DNA of 64,000 bases from JAILEN01 sp036723975. Lineage in GTDB: Bacteria; Bacillota; Clostridia; Lachnospirales; Lachnospiraceae. How positions within the stretch are numbered: the stretch's first letter is position 1; each line of letters begins with the position of its first letter. The translations under genes were made by a program, and so were the position numbers. The DNA lies in assembly GCA_036723975.1 (NCBI GenBank), contig DAIMGJ010000008.1, positions 1 to 64,000 on the forward strand, read 5' to 3'. Of this stretch, positions 51,046-59,882 are shown in pieces. The notes beneath the pieces were generated by a model. It did no database searches, had not been told where the DNA came from, and saw only the letters and a program-made list of their open reading frames with translations.

Positions 51046-52272
51046 TTAAAGTATAACTCCGTTTGTTTCCAAAAGCTCCCTTGCACTGTCTACGGAATCG
51101 ACACCGTGTAAATTCTTAATCGGTGCAAACTCTTTTTCTCTGACTACCTCATACACCAAGTTTGAATCCATCATGTGAATCATATCCAAAATCAGTGTTT
51201 CAAATTTATATCCGTTGGGTTCCTCCGGTTTTACCGGCATTCCCGTCTCATCCACATAAGGAATCTTCTTTTCCACCACATGTACATTCATGTGGTTTAA
51301 CATAATATCCTCAAGTCGATCCACGCGGAATAAATAGTTTAAGATGACTCCGAAACGATATAACAATTCACCCTGTTCATCCCTCTGGGTCGTCATTTCT
51401 CGGGTCATTTCGTAATACTCTACGATGGAAGGTTTGCCGTCTTCCTGACACATAACTCCTACGCGCTCTTCCGGAGACGCTTTACGAACCACTTTGCTTC
51501 CGCTTTCTTTGCCGCTTAAAATCGTAGCTCCGATAAAGGCCGGATCTGCAATTTTTTGTAATACATTATCCACAGCAAATATATTTAACCACTCCACACC
51601 TCTGGCATGAATATCATCCAACAATCCTGATTTATGAAGGGACTTAAACCATCCTCCGTTTCCGTTTGGAGAGGTGGCCAAACGGCCTTTTTCCTCCAAA
51701 AGAAGCTTGCCGTCATAGTCTACCGCCGGTGCCATATCCTGCATAAAGAAACGCACATCCTCTGCCGGATATCCGAAGTAATTGTTCTCTTCGAAAAACT
51801 CTATGGTTGCTTGATGGTTCTTTTCGCTGGTCATAACATAAAGGGGTACATAGCATCCTGCTACATCGCATACTTCGAGTAAGTTGTTGATAAGACATTC
51901 AAAAATATAAAGATGTCTGGTCTTTCCAATGTCAAACGTACCCTTTGGCCGGTCAAACCCCAGTCTGGTTCCCATACCTCCGGCAAGAAGGATAGCTCCC
52001 ACTTTAGCTTCGCGAATCGCTTTTAACCCTTCTTCCACAAACTCCTCTTTGCGTTCCTCGATTTCTCCAATCTCTACCGCGCCAAGGGGTGTAATTTTAC
52101 CCTTTTCTTCCTGCTTTGGATGATGGATTACATCCAACATATCAAAATCAACGTCCTCTATTTGCCGAAGAAGTCCTCTCCTGCCATCCTCATCCAATTC
52201 ATCAAAAAAGCGAAGAACATGTTCCTGTCCATGTTTCTTTAACAGTTCTTTAGCTTTTACAAAATCCAACAT
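51046..52272 (-). CDS. UDPGP-family pyrophosphorylase (UDP-HexNAc or related)
   Basis: The 408-residue enzyme resembles the eukaryotic-type UDP-N-acetylglucosamine pyrophosphorylase (UAP) rather than GalU or GlmU. The core reads AILLAGGMGTRLGFDRPKGT, then MTSEKNHQ, ATSPNGNGGWFKSL, NIFAVDNVLQKIADPAFIG and YKFETLILD. It most likely makes UDP-HexNAc or UDP-glucose for the polymer, but the sugar is not fixed by these motifs. It lies ahead of the sugar transferase. Confidence 0.88.
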   Translation of the reverse strand: MLDFVKAKELLKKHGQEHVLRFFDELDEDGRRGLLRQIEDVDFDMLDVIHHPKQEEKGKITPLGAVEIGEIEERKEEFVEEGLKAIREAKVGAILLAGGMGTRLGFDRPKGTFDIGKTRHLYIFECLINNLLEVCDVAGCYVPLYVMTSEKNHQATIEFFEENNYFGYPAEDVRFFMQDMAPAVDYDGKLLLEEKGRLATSPNGNGGWFKSLHKSGLLDDIHARGVEWLNIFAVDNVLQKIADPAFIGATILSGKESGSKVVRKASPEERVGVMCQEDGKPSIVEYYEMTREMTTQRDEQGELLYRFGVILNYLFRVDRLEDIMLNHMNVHVVEKKIPYVDETGMPVKPEEPNGYKFETLILDMIHMMDSNLVYEVVREKEFAPIKNLHGVDSVDSARELLETNGVIL

Positions 52273-52322
52273 ATACGCCTCTCTTTCAAAAGCATTGTAT
52301 CAAACCCTAAGATAAATCTCCA

Positions 52323-53573
52323 CTATTCGCGACGTAACGCATCAATCGGAGATAAGTTCGCCGCTTTTATGGATGGCAAAAGGCCAAAAATAATTCCAAT
52401 CACCATAGAAAATGCCACACTGATAACAATGGACGGAACAGAGATTCCGACAGGCACTCCGGAAATCTTTGAAATAATCACAGCCATTACAATTCCCACA
52501 ACAATTCCAAGGAGTCCACCCAAGCTTGTAAGCACAGCAGATTCTGTTAAAAACTGTGCCAAAATACGTTTTTTTCTGGCACCCAAAGAACGCTTTAATC
52601 CAATCTCTCTGGTTCGCTCCGTAACGGATACCAGCATAATATTCATAACTCCGATACCGCCGACCAAAAGAGCAATACTAGCCACCCAGATAAGCAAGCT
52701 GTTTGTGGAATTTGCAAGCTGCTGTTGTTGTTTTGCCTCCTCCACCAAATCCTGCGCCGTATATTTTAATTCCGTATCCTTGGATACAATACACTCCTGC
52801 ATAATCGCCTGTGCACTCTTTCCGATTTCGGACATATTTACAGTCTCGTCCGCACGAACAAACGCATTTTTCGGTTCATCGAACGAATAGCAAATCGGCC
52901 AGGTAGTATCCGGAATCAAAACCGTTCCGTAAGACTCCTGAAAATACGTTTCGTAATCAGACAAGCTTTTAATGTCAGGCTGAAACTCTGTTTCCTGCTG
53001 GTACAATCCCACTACGATATACGGCTCGCCGCCAATCTCCATGGTCTGACCGATGGGGTTTTCATCCGGGAACAAAATATCCGCCGCCGTGGAATCCAAT
53101 AAAGCAACCTTATTGCAGTTTTTATAATCCAAATCCACAAAGCATCTTCCCTTGTAAACCACGTACCCACAGGTATTTAAAAAATGTTCATCCACGCCGT
53201 AAAGACTCGCACCCGACAAACTCTTGGCTCCTGCATTTATCCCGTTCACATAGGTTCGAAGATTATAAAATGTAGCATCTTCCACATGTTCTGTTTGACG
53301 AATCCGCTCCATCTGGTCTTCGGATACCGGACGCACACCATCCGGTATCTCACTGTCAAAGTAGTATTCCCACTCACCCTGATAAAGCTTGATGGAAACA
53401 TTATTGTTTCCTCTTCCCACCAAATCCTTCATAATCTGATCGTTTGTACCTTTAATCGTAGATACAATCGCTATGATGGATGCAATACCTATGATAACGC
53501 CCAACATGGTAAGAAACGAGCGCATCTTATGAGACCAAATTTCCTGTAACGCCTCAACTAAGTTTTCTCTCAT
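52323..53573 (-). CDS. MacB-type ABC permease of a surface exporter
   Basis: The 416-residue protein starts at MRENLVEALQEIW; the frame to 53666 overlaps the upstream adaptor gene and was rejected. One N-terminal membrane segment is followed by the large extracellular MacB_PCD domain. The three C-terminal segments hold SVTERTREIGLKRSLGARKK, a hallmark of FtsX/MacB permeases, and end in SPIDALRRE. It works with the ATPase and two adaptor proteins encoded upstream. Confidence 0.92.
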   Translation of the reverse strand: MRENLVEALQEIWSHKMRSFLTMLGVIIGIASIIAIVSTIKGTNDQIMKDLVGRGNNNVSIKLYQGEWEYYFDSEIPDGVRPVSEDQMERIRQTEHVEDATFYNLRTYVNGINAGAKSLSGASLYGVDEHFLNTCGYVVYKGRCFVDLDYKNCNKVALLDSTAADILFPDENPIGQTMEIGGEPYIVVGLYQQETEFQPDIKSLSDYETYFQESYGTVLIPDTTWPICYSFDEPKNAFVRADETVNMSEIGKSAQAIMQECIVSKDTELKYTAQDLVEEAKQQQQLANSTNSLLIWVASIALLVGGIGVMNIMLVSVTERTREIGLKRSLGARKKRILAQFLTESAVLTSLGGLLGIVVGIVMAVIISKISGVPVGISVPSIVISVAFSMVIGIIFGLLPSIKAANLSPIDALRRE

Positions 53574-53586
53574 ATTTCCGTATCCT

Positions 53587-54978
53587 TTAATAATCGTAAA
53601 GCTCGCTGACGCTTCCTTCACGTACCTTTGCTCCGTTACGCACATCTTTCCCATAGGGAAAAGCAATATAATCTTCTGTCGAAAGACCTTCCGTTACAAT
53701 ATAACAATCCTGGGTTTGACCGTCGGTCTTTATAAATCTCTTTTCCAAGAGACCGTTTTCTCCGCGTGCAAAAATGAATTTTCTGCCGTTTTCCGTGCGT
53801 ACAAACGCCTTAACGAGATTTAACCTTCCTTCTTCGTAAACGTCTGTCGAATCGGAATATCGTCCTGCCGGATTTTTAAAGTAGACATCTACGGAACTTC
53901 CCGCAGAAAGCGATTCTGCTTCTCCGCTTAGTTCCGCCGTAAACGGATAATAGCTGGCAGAACCGCCATACCATTGGGAATACATACTCGTCATGGATTC
54001 CGATATCTGATCGGAGATGGAGGTGATGGACGCTTCGTAGGTCTCACCGTTATTCCAATTCATGATATACACCGTATCTCCGATATCCATCTGTTCCTTT
54101 TTCCATTCATTGATATAGCTTTTTACAAACAAGCCGTCCTCGGAACTTAACTGCACCAGGATATTTTCCTGATTTGCATCGGTCACCATTTCGGAAGAAA
54201 GTTCTTCATCTCCGTTTTCCTCTGCATCTTTATCCCTATCATCATTTACTTTTGTAATATAGCCGGAAAAATCTGCCGTTACTTTACGTTTGGCAAGCGC
54301 TTTTTTCGCAGCCTCAATATTCTGTTGACAAGCTTTAATCTCGGTATTTGCGGTGGCAATTGCAGCCGTCGCATCATTTTTCCCTTTTATCAGTTCGGTC
54401 TCCGTAAGCACTTCTCCGTTGGAAATCGAATAAAGAGCCTCTCCGGATACATTTACAACAACCGGAGCATTCTCTACCTCAGCGTTGCCCGGCGTCTCAC
54501 TATTATCCGTCGTTCCATCGCTCTCCGGCGTCACATCGGTTTCTTCCTCCGGCGGTTCAACATACGGAGTTGCTGCATTTAGCATATCCAGTCTCTGCTG
54601 TGCGCGGGTCAAATCCAATTTTCTGCTTTCCAAATCGATTTCTGCCTGTTTTAATGATAAGTCTTCGGTTGTCGTTTCAAACTGTACTAAAACATCGCCT
54701 TTATTTACATGGTCGCCCTCAGAAACAAAAATTTTTGAGACGGTTCCCTCGTCCTTTCGAATGTTTTGAATCTCTCCTGTACTGATTGTTCCCTGCACAC
54801 CAAAATCATCGTTATCAAAATCTCCGTACAGCACGTCCGTCACCGGAATTACCAACACAGTTCCCCGATTCGACCATACAGCAATATAAACTGCCCCGAT
54901 AATCAATCCGAAAATAATAACCGCGGTAAGAATACCTACTACGATTTTTTTCTTTAAAGACCATTCCTTCTTATGCAT
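53587..54978 (-). CDS. HlyD/MacA-type adaptor protein B
   Basis: The 463-residue protein starts at MHKKEWSLKKK after AGAGGAGGC. One membrane segment is followed by a biotinyl-lipoyl-like part (VSEGDHVNKGDVLVQFE), a coiled coil (KQAEIDLESRKLDL) and an acidic linker with E-E-T-D-V-T-P-E. A second helix and a late VTADFSGYITKV strand follow. It is 8 bases inside the upstream ATPase gene. It lies between ATPase and permease. Confidence 0.88.
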   Translation of the reverse strand: MHKKEWSLKKKIVVGILTAVIIFGLIIGAVYIAVWSNRGTVLVIPVTDVLYGDFDNDDFGVQGTISTGEIQNIRKDEGTVSKIFVSEGDHVNKGDVLVQFETTTEDLSLKQAEIDLESRKLDLTRAQQRLDMLNAATPYVEPPEEETDVTPESDGTTDNSETPGNAEVENAPVVVNVSGEALYSISNGEVLTETELIKGKNDATAAIATANTEIKACQQNIEAAKKALAKRKVTADFSGYITKVNDDRDKDAEENGDEELSSEMVTDANQENILVQLSSEDGLFVKSYINEWKKEQMDIGDTVYIMNWNNGETYEASITSISDQISESMTSMYSQWYGGSASYYPFTAELSGEAESLSAGSSVDVYFKNPAGRYSDSTDVYEEGRLNLVKAFVRTENGRKFIFARGENGLLEKRFIKTDGQTQDCYIVTEGLSTEDYIAFPYGKDVRNGAKVREGSVSELYDY

Positions 54979-55684
54979 TGGCTGCCTCCTCTTTGTAGGG
55001 CGGTACCAAATCCGCATCCTCGGAACTTAGAATTCCGTCTTTCATAACCGCGCGGCGCGCAGCTTTTGAAGCCACATCTGCATCATGCGTAATCATAATG
55101 ATTGTCGTGCCTTCATCATTTAACTTCTGAAACAATTCCATAACAGACTTTCCGGATGCGGAATCAAGTGCACCGGTGGGCTCATCCGCCAAAAGAAGAC
55201 GCGGTCGGTTAATCATCGCCCGAGCAATCGCCACACGCTGTTTTTGACCGCCGGAAAGCTGGTTCGGCTTAAAATCCAATCGATCTCCCAATCCGACCCT
55301 CTGCAATGCTTCCGTTGCACGTTCAATCTGTTCCTTTTTCGGGACACCGGCAAACGCAAGTGGCATACACACATTCTTTAACGCGGTTTTTTGTCCCAAC
55401 AACTCGTGATTTTGGAACACAAATCCGATTTTATGCAACCGCAAATCGGAAAGTTGATTATCGGTATAGGAACTCACATCCTCATCATCCAGAATCAAAG
55501 TTCCTTTGGTTACAGAATCCAAACAACCAATCAGATTCATCATGGTTGTTTTGCCGGATCCGGAAGGCCCCATAATCGCTACATAATCTCCTTCTTTCAC
55601 CCGGATATTAATATGTTTTAATACGTTTACCGTAAAATCTCCCTGAGGGAAATCTTTGTAAACGTCCTTCATTTCAAGTATCAC
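54971..55684 (-). CDS. MacB/LolD-type ABC ATPase
   Basis: The 237-residue ATPase has Walker A GPSGSGKTT, the Q-loop region (GFVFQNHELLG), signature LSGGQKQRVAIARAM and Walker B LLLADEPTGALD with the H-loop MITHD. It is a single-domain ATPase of the macrolide/lipoprotein exporter type. It drives the FtsX-type permease encoded two genes downstream, with an adaptor on each side. Confidence 0.95.
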   Translation of the reverse strand: MILEMKDVYKDFPQGDFTVNVLKHINIRVKEGDYVAIMGPSGSGKTTMMNLIGCLDSVTKGTLILDDEDVSSYTDNQLSDLRLHKIGFVFQNHELLGQKTALKNVCMPLAFAGVPKKEQIERATEALQRVGLGDRLDFKPNQLSGGQKQRVAIARAMINRPRLLLADEPTGALDSASGKSVMELFQKLNDEGTTIIMITHDADVASKAARRAVMKDGILSSEDADLVPPYKEEAANA

Positions 55685-55699
55685 AGCGCACCCCCGGTC

Positions 55700-57025
55700 C
55701 TAATCCTCTGCAGTTTCCTCAGTTTTGATTTCCTCGGTTAAGCTTTCTTCCGTCATTTCATCTTCCGGATAATACTCACCGGCATCGGCGCCTTCTTCTA
55801 TCGTCATATCGCCATCCACATCTTCGTAAGTGCCGCCGGACTCCTCATCCATATTGATGGTCTTTGTGCCCTCTTTTAAACCCGAATACGGCATGGCAAT
55901 CAGATCGGTAGTTTCCAATCCGTCTTTGATTTCGTATTTAAAAGTCTCCGCATTGTATTCGCCCAAAGTTACAGGCTTTTTCGCAATACGACCGTTTTTA
56001 TCCACCCATACACATGGATTCTCTTCATCCGTAAGATCGATATAGTAATCTTCCAACCAAAGGGAGGAAGATGCCTCCTTGTCTTCTAACTGTCCGATGT
56101 CAAGTTCGATATAAACATGCTGTCCCATGCTAAGTCCCGTAGTATCCTCTACAGAAACGTAAAACGGATACTTGCTTGAAGATGTCATGGACTCGCTTGA
56201 AGAATCGGAAGAATTAGAACTTGCACTTCCCGTATCAAGTTTGGAGATGGTACCCTTCCAATATGTATCCTTATCCTTTCGCGAAAAAACAATCACCGGT
56301 GCATCCACATAAAGAGAAGACAGATTTTGCTCATTTACGCTTCCCTTAATCTGGAACTTATCCATGTTTACAACGGTAATGTACGCATTGGAAGAATCCG
56401 AATAGAAATAACTGTCGCCTGAATTTTGAATCGACTTTATCACGCCGGAAATCTTACTGGTAACAACACCCTTTTTCGCAGTTTCTTCAAGTTTTTTTAT
56501 CTCTTCCTGCTTAGATTTAATGGCATACTGCTGGCTGGTATAGTCCAGCTGTTTTTGCTGTAATTCAATGTTATACTCGGCACGTACCGATTCATCTGTC
56601 GCAGCATCTCTGGATCTGGTCAGTTCATCCATCGTCGCCTTTAACGCCGTAAGATCGTTATTCATACGTTCCAAATCAATCTTTGCATTACGCAGATTAT
56701 TCTCTGTCTCCGTTACATCATAAGAAAACAACGGTGTACCGGCTTCCACTTCCTGTCCGACTTCCACAAAGGTTTCTTCGATGGTTAGTGCAGAATCCGC
56801 GGTTACGCTCCAGGATTCCTGTGACTCCACTACGCCCGCATAACGATTATTCAGTCCGTTTGCGCTTTGACCTGTAATCGTAGCCACAGAAGAAACATAT
56901 ACAGCCTCGTCGGAAGAAGTTCCCCGATGAAAATAATAATACGCGCCGACTCCTCCGGCAGTAAGTGCAATCACAAGAATTATTATGATTGCAACATTTC
57001 TTTTTCTAGCAAAAAATTTTTTCAT
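55700..57025 (-). CDS. HlyD/MacA-type adaptor protein A
   Basis: The 441-residue protein has a basic N-terminus, one membrane segment (KRNVAIIIILVIALTAGGVG) and the adaptor layout. The lipoyl-like part is VEVGQEVEAGTPLFSYDV, followed by a long coiled coil (NLRNAKIDLERMNNDL, then QQYAIKSKQEEIKKLEET) and beta strands. The C-terminal tail is very acidic (EEGADAGEYYPEDEM and following). It is the first gene of the exporter run, downstream of the 35-bp dyad. Confidence 0.9.
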   Translation of the reverse strand: MKKFFARKRNVAIIIILVIALTAGGVGAYYYFHRGTSSDEAVYVSSVATITGQSANGLNNRYAGVVESQESWSVTADSALTIEETFVEVGQEVEAGTPLFSYDVTETENNLRNAKIDLERMNNDLTALKATMDELTRSRDAATDESVRAEYNIELQQKQLDYTSQQYAIKSKQEEIKKLEETAKKGVVTSKISGVIKSIQNSGDSYFYSDSSNAYITVVNMDKFQIKGSVNEQNLSSLYVDAPVIVFSRKDKDTYWKGTISKLDTGSASSNSSDSSSESMTSSSKYPFYVSVEDTTGLSMGQHVYIELDIGQLEDKEASSSLWLEDYYIDLTDEENPCVWVDKNGRIAKKPVTLGEYNAETFKYEIKDGLETTDLIAMPYSGLKEGTKTINMDEESGGTYEDVDGDMTIEEGADAGEYYPEDEMTEESLTEEIKTEETAED

Positions 57026-57042
57026 AATATCCCATAAACCTC

Positions 57043-57077
57043 AGATTCGTACATCACGGACCGTGATATACGAATCT
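57043..57077. promoter_or_regulatory. 35-bp near-perfect dyad upstream of the exporter genes
   Basis: The arms 57043-57059 and 57061-57077 match in 16 of 17 pairs around a single central base (57060). The core is ATCACGG/CCGTGAT and the ends are AGATTCGTA/TACGAATCT. There is no T-run at either side, so a terminator is unlikely. It looks like an operator or mRNA hairpin between rfbC and the first adaptor gene. Confidence 0.6.
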
Positions 57078-57087
57078 ATAAAAAACC

Positions 57088-57663
57088 CTATTTGTTCTTT
57101 TCCAAAAGTTCCTTGTAACTCCAGTTTACTTTATCCTTCTCTGATAAAATAAGATCTTCTGCCGTCATTCCTTCCGGCATCGGCCATTCTACTCCGATAT
57201 CCGGATCGTTCCACATAAGTCCGCCCTCATCGTTCGGATGATAAAAATCAGTTACCTTGTAGCAGAACTCTGCATAATCGGAAAGAACCAAAAATCCATG
57301 TGCAAAATTCTTTGGAATAAAGAACTGCTTTTTGTTATCTTCGGTAAGCTCAACGCCGAACCACTTTCCGTATGTCTTTGAGCCTTCTCTTAAATCTACT
57401 GCAACGTCAAATACACGACCTTTAATTACACGGACCAACTTATCCTGCGGATAATTAATCTGGAAATGAAGTCCGCGAAGTACACCCTTTTTGGATGCAG
57501 ACTGGTTGTCCTGAACAAATTCGCAGTCGATTCCGGCTTCCTTAAAATCATTATAGTTATAGGTCTCCATAAAGTATCCGCGGTTATCTCCGAATACCTG
57601 CGGTTCGATGACCTTTAATCCTTCAATTCCGTTACAATCGTTTGTTACTGTTATTTTTCCCAT
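57088..57663 (-). CDS. rfbC: dTDP-4-dehydrorhamnose 3,5-epimerase (RfbC)
   Basis: RfbC epimerises the 4-keto-6-deoxy-glucose made by RfbB. The 191-residue cupin has the KGVLRGLHFQINYPQDKLVR block with its active His and the KVTDFYHPNDEGGLMWNDP segment with the catalytic Tyr. Length is normal. It follows rfbA by 12 bases and is the last of the rhamnose genes on this side; rfbB and rfbD are in a separate run upstream. Confidence 0.95.
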   Translation of the reverse strand: MGKITVTNDCNGIEGLKVIEPQVFGDNRGYFMETYNYNDFKEAGIDCEFVQDNQSASKKGVLRGLHFQINYPQDKLVRVIKGRVFDVAVDLREGSKTYGKWFGVELTEDNKKQFFIPKNFAHGFLVLSDYAEFCYKVTDFYHPNDEGGLMWNDPDIGVEWPMPEGMTAEDLILSEKDKVNWSYKELLEKNK

Positions 57664-57675
57664 GGTGATTCCTTT

Positions 57676-58554
57676 CTATAATCCGTTTGCCACTTCTGTT
57701 AAGTATTTGCCGTAATCTGTTTTCATAAGCGGCTCAGCGAGCTTTAATAACTGGTCTTTATCAATAAAGCCTCTCTTGTATGCGATTTCTTCGATACAAG
57801 AAATGTAAAGTCCCTGTCTCTTCTGGAAAGTTGAAACAAAATCAGCTGCTGCAAGAAGCATGTCATGATTTCCGGTATCGAGCCATGCAAAGCCTCGTCC
57901 CAAAGTCTCTACGTGTAAATCACCTCTGTCTAAATAAGCGTTGTTTACAGCGGTAATTTCCAGTTCTCCACGAGCAGACGGTTTGATTGTCTTTGCAATC
58001 TGGATAACATCATTATCGTAGAAATAAAGTCCCGGAACAGCATAGTTTGACTTTGGATTTGCAGGCTTTTCTTCAATGGATTTTGCAAGACCGTTTTCAT
58101 CAAACTCAACTACACCGTACTCTCTCGGATCACGTACATAGTATCCGAAGATGGTGGCTCCCTTTTCGTTTTCTGTACGTTCCGCAGTCTGACGAAGTAC
58201 CTTTGAAAAGCTCTGTCCGTAGAAGATATTGTCTCCCAATACCAATGCTACTGCATCGTTTCCAACGAAGTCCGCACCGATGATAAACGCTTCAGCAAGT
58301 CCGTTTGGTGCTTCCTGTACCGCATATTCAATATTCATTCCAAGCTGACTTCCGTCGCCCAAAAGCTCTTCAAATACTGGAAGATCTCTCGGTGTGGAAA
58401 TAATGAGCACCTCACGAATGCCGGAAAGCATCAAAGTAGACAACGGATAATAAATCATCGGCTTATCATAAATCGGCATAATCTGTTTTGAAATTGCTTT
58501 TGTAAGTGGATATAAGCGTGTACCGCTTCCTCCTGCTAAAATAATACCTTTCAT
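57676..58554 (-). CDS. rfbA: Glucose-1-phosphate thymidylyltransferase (RfbA)
   Basis: RfbA makes dTDP-glucose, the first step to dTDP-L-rhamnose. The 292-residue protein has ILAGGSGTRLYPLTK, then PIYDKPMIYYPLSTLML, ALVLGDNIFYGQSF and SIEEKPANPKSNYAVPGLYF. The glucose 1-phosphate could partly come from the cellobiose phosphorylase made elsewhere in the window. It lies between glf and rfbC. Confidence 0.97.
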   Translation of the reverse strand: MKGIILAGGSGTRLYPLTKAISKQIMPIYDKPMIYYPLSTLMLSGIREVLIISTPRDLPVFEELLGDGSQLGMNIEYAVQEAPNGLAEAFIIGADFVGNDAVALVLGDNIFYGQSFSKVLRQTAERTENEKGATIFGYYVRDPREYGVVEFDENGLAKSIEEKPANPKSNYAVPGLYFYDNDVIQIAKTIKPSARGELEITAVNNAYLDRGDLHVETLGRGFAWLDTGNHDMLLAAADFVSTFQKRQGLYISCIEEIAYKRGFIDKDQLLKLAEPLMKTDYGKYLTEVANGL

Positions 58555-58602
58555 AAATCAATAACTCCTTCCTTTTCGCACCTTTCCGGTGGAACTAATA
58601 GA

Positions 58603-59718
58603 CTATAAATATTTACTAACGCACTCAAGTGCAGCTTCTATCACTTTGTCCATGTCGTAGTATTTATACTGACCGAGGCGTCCTCCGAAGATAACGTTTT
58701 CTTCCTTCGCTGCGAGTTCGGCATATTTTTCATACAACGCATTGTTTTTATCATTATTTACCGGATAATACGGTTCCACTCCCGGCTTCCATTCGGAAGA
58801 ATACTCTCTGGAAATAATGGTGGTTTTTTGTGTACCAAACTCAAAATGCTTATGCTCTATAATTCTGGTATAGGGGACCTCACGCTCGGTGTAATTAACC
58901 ACTGCATTCCCCTGGAAATTTTCTTCCGAAAGTTCTTCGGTTTCAAATCGCACGGAGCGATACTCAAGAGGTCCGAAGCAGGAATCATAATACTCATCAA
59001 TCTGTCCGGTAAATAAGATCTTGTCGTAAGAAACTTCTGTCCCATCCGATAGTTTTCCGGTCTTTTTCAAATCAAAGAAATTTTCACCGGTTCGCACTTC
59101 AATCCCGTCTAGCATTTTCTCCACAATCTGCGTATATCCGCCAATCGGGATTCCCTGATAGCGTGCATTGAAATAGTTGTTGTCGTAGGTAAAACGAAGA
59201 GGTAAACGCTTAATAATAAACGCCGGCAATTCTTCGCAACTTCTTCCCCACTGTTTTTCGGTGTAGCCCTTAATCAGCTTCTCATAAACATCTCTTCCCA
59301 CCAGAGACAACGCCTGTTCTTCTAAGTTCTTTGGCTCGGTAATATGAAGTTCCGCAATCTGAGAAGCTATTTTATCCTTTGCCTCCTGCGGTGTCTTGAT
59401 ACCCCACATTTTGGAAAAAGTATTCATGTTAAAAGGAAGATTGTACAACTCATCCTTATACACCGCCACAGGTGAATTAATGTAGTTGTTAAACTCCGCA
59501 AACCGGTTAACATATTCCCAAGTGCTTTTTTTGTTGGTATGGAAAATATGCGCGCCATATATGTGAACATTAATGTCACTTCTTTTTTCCGTGTAAATGT
59601 TTCCCGCGATATGATTTCTCTTATCAATCACAAGCACATTTTTTCCCTTTTTCTTTGCTTCATAAGCAAATGTCGCGCCGAATAATCCGGCTCCGACAAT
59701 CAAATAATCGTATTTCAT
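58603..59718 (-). CDS. glf: UDP-galactopyranose mutase (Glf)
   Basis: Glf turns UDP-galactopyranose into UDP-galactofuranose using reduced FAD. The 371-residue protein has an N-terminal FAD-binding YLIVGAGLFGATFAYEA, then DKRNHIAGNIYTE, GAHIFHTNKK and WGIKTPQEA. The KGYTEKQWG motif and the Arg-containing LPLRFTYDNNYFN are also seen. It is the first gene of the leftward polysaccharide run, so galactofuranose is probably part of the polymer. Confidence 0.96.
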   Translation of the reverse strand: MKYDYLIVGAGLFGATFAYEAKKKGKNVLVIDKRNHIAGNIYTEKRSDINVHIYGAHIFHTNKKSTWEYVNRFAEFNNYINSPVAVYKDELYNLPFNMNTFSKMWGIKTPQEAKDKIASQIAELHITEPKNLEEQALSLVGRDVYEKLIKGYTEKQWGRSCEELPAFIIKRLPLRFTYDNNYFNARYQGIPIGGYTQIVEKMLDGIEVRTGENFFDLKKTGKLSDGTEVSYDKILFTGQIDEYYDSCFGPLEYRSVRFETEELSEENFQGNAVVNYTEREVPYTRIIEHKHFEFGTQKTTIISREYSSEWKPGVEPYYPVNNDKNNALYEKYAELAAKEENVIFGGRLGQYKYYDMDKVIEAALECVSKYL

Positions 59719-59843
59719 ACTTCCGTCAAAACGTTCCTTTCATTAGATGGACTCACGCAGAGTTTATTATACCATACATCTCCGGAAGATGCGGTATAAA
59801 AAACAATACAATACACAATGGACTATATGGATTTTAAAAATAA

Positions 59844-59873
59844 TAAAAAAAGCAGCGGTTTTATGCCGCTGCT
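59844..59873 (-). terminator. Terminator after rfbB
   Basis: Minus strand: AGCAGCGG and CCGCTGCT form a perfect 8-bp stem (59851-59873), followed by seven T. It ends the leuA-rfbD-rfbB unit before glf. Confidence 0.95.
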
Positions 59874-59882
59874 TTTAACGTT

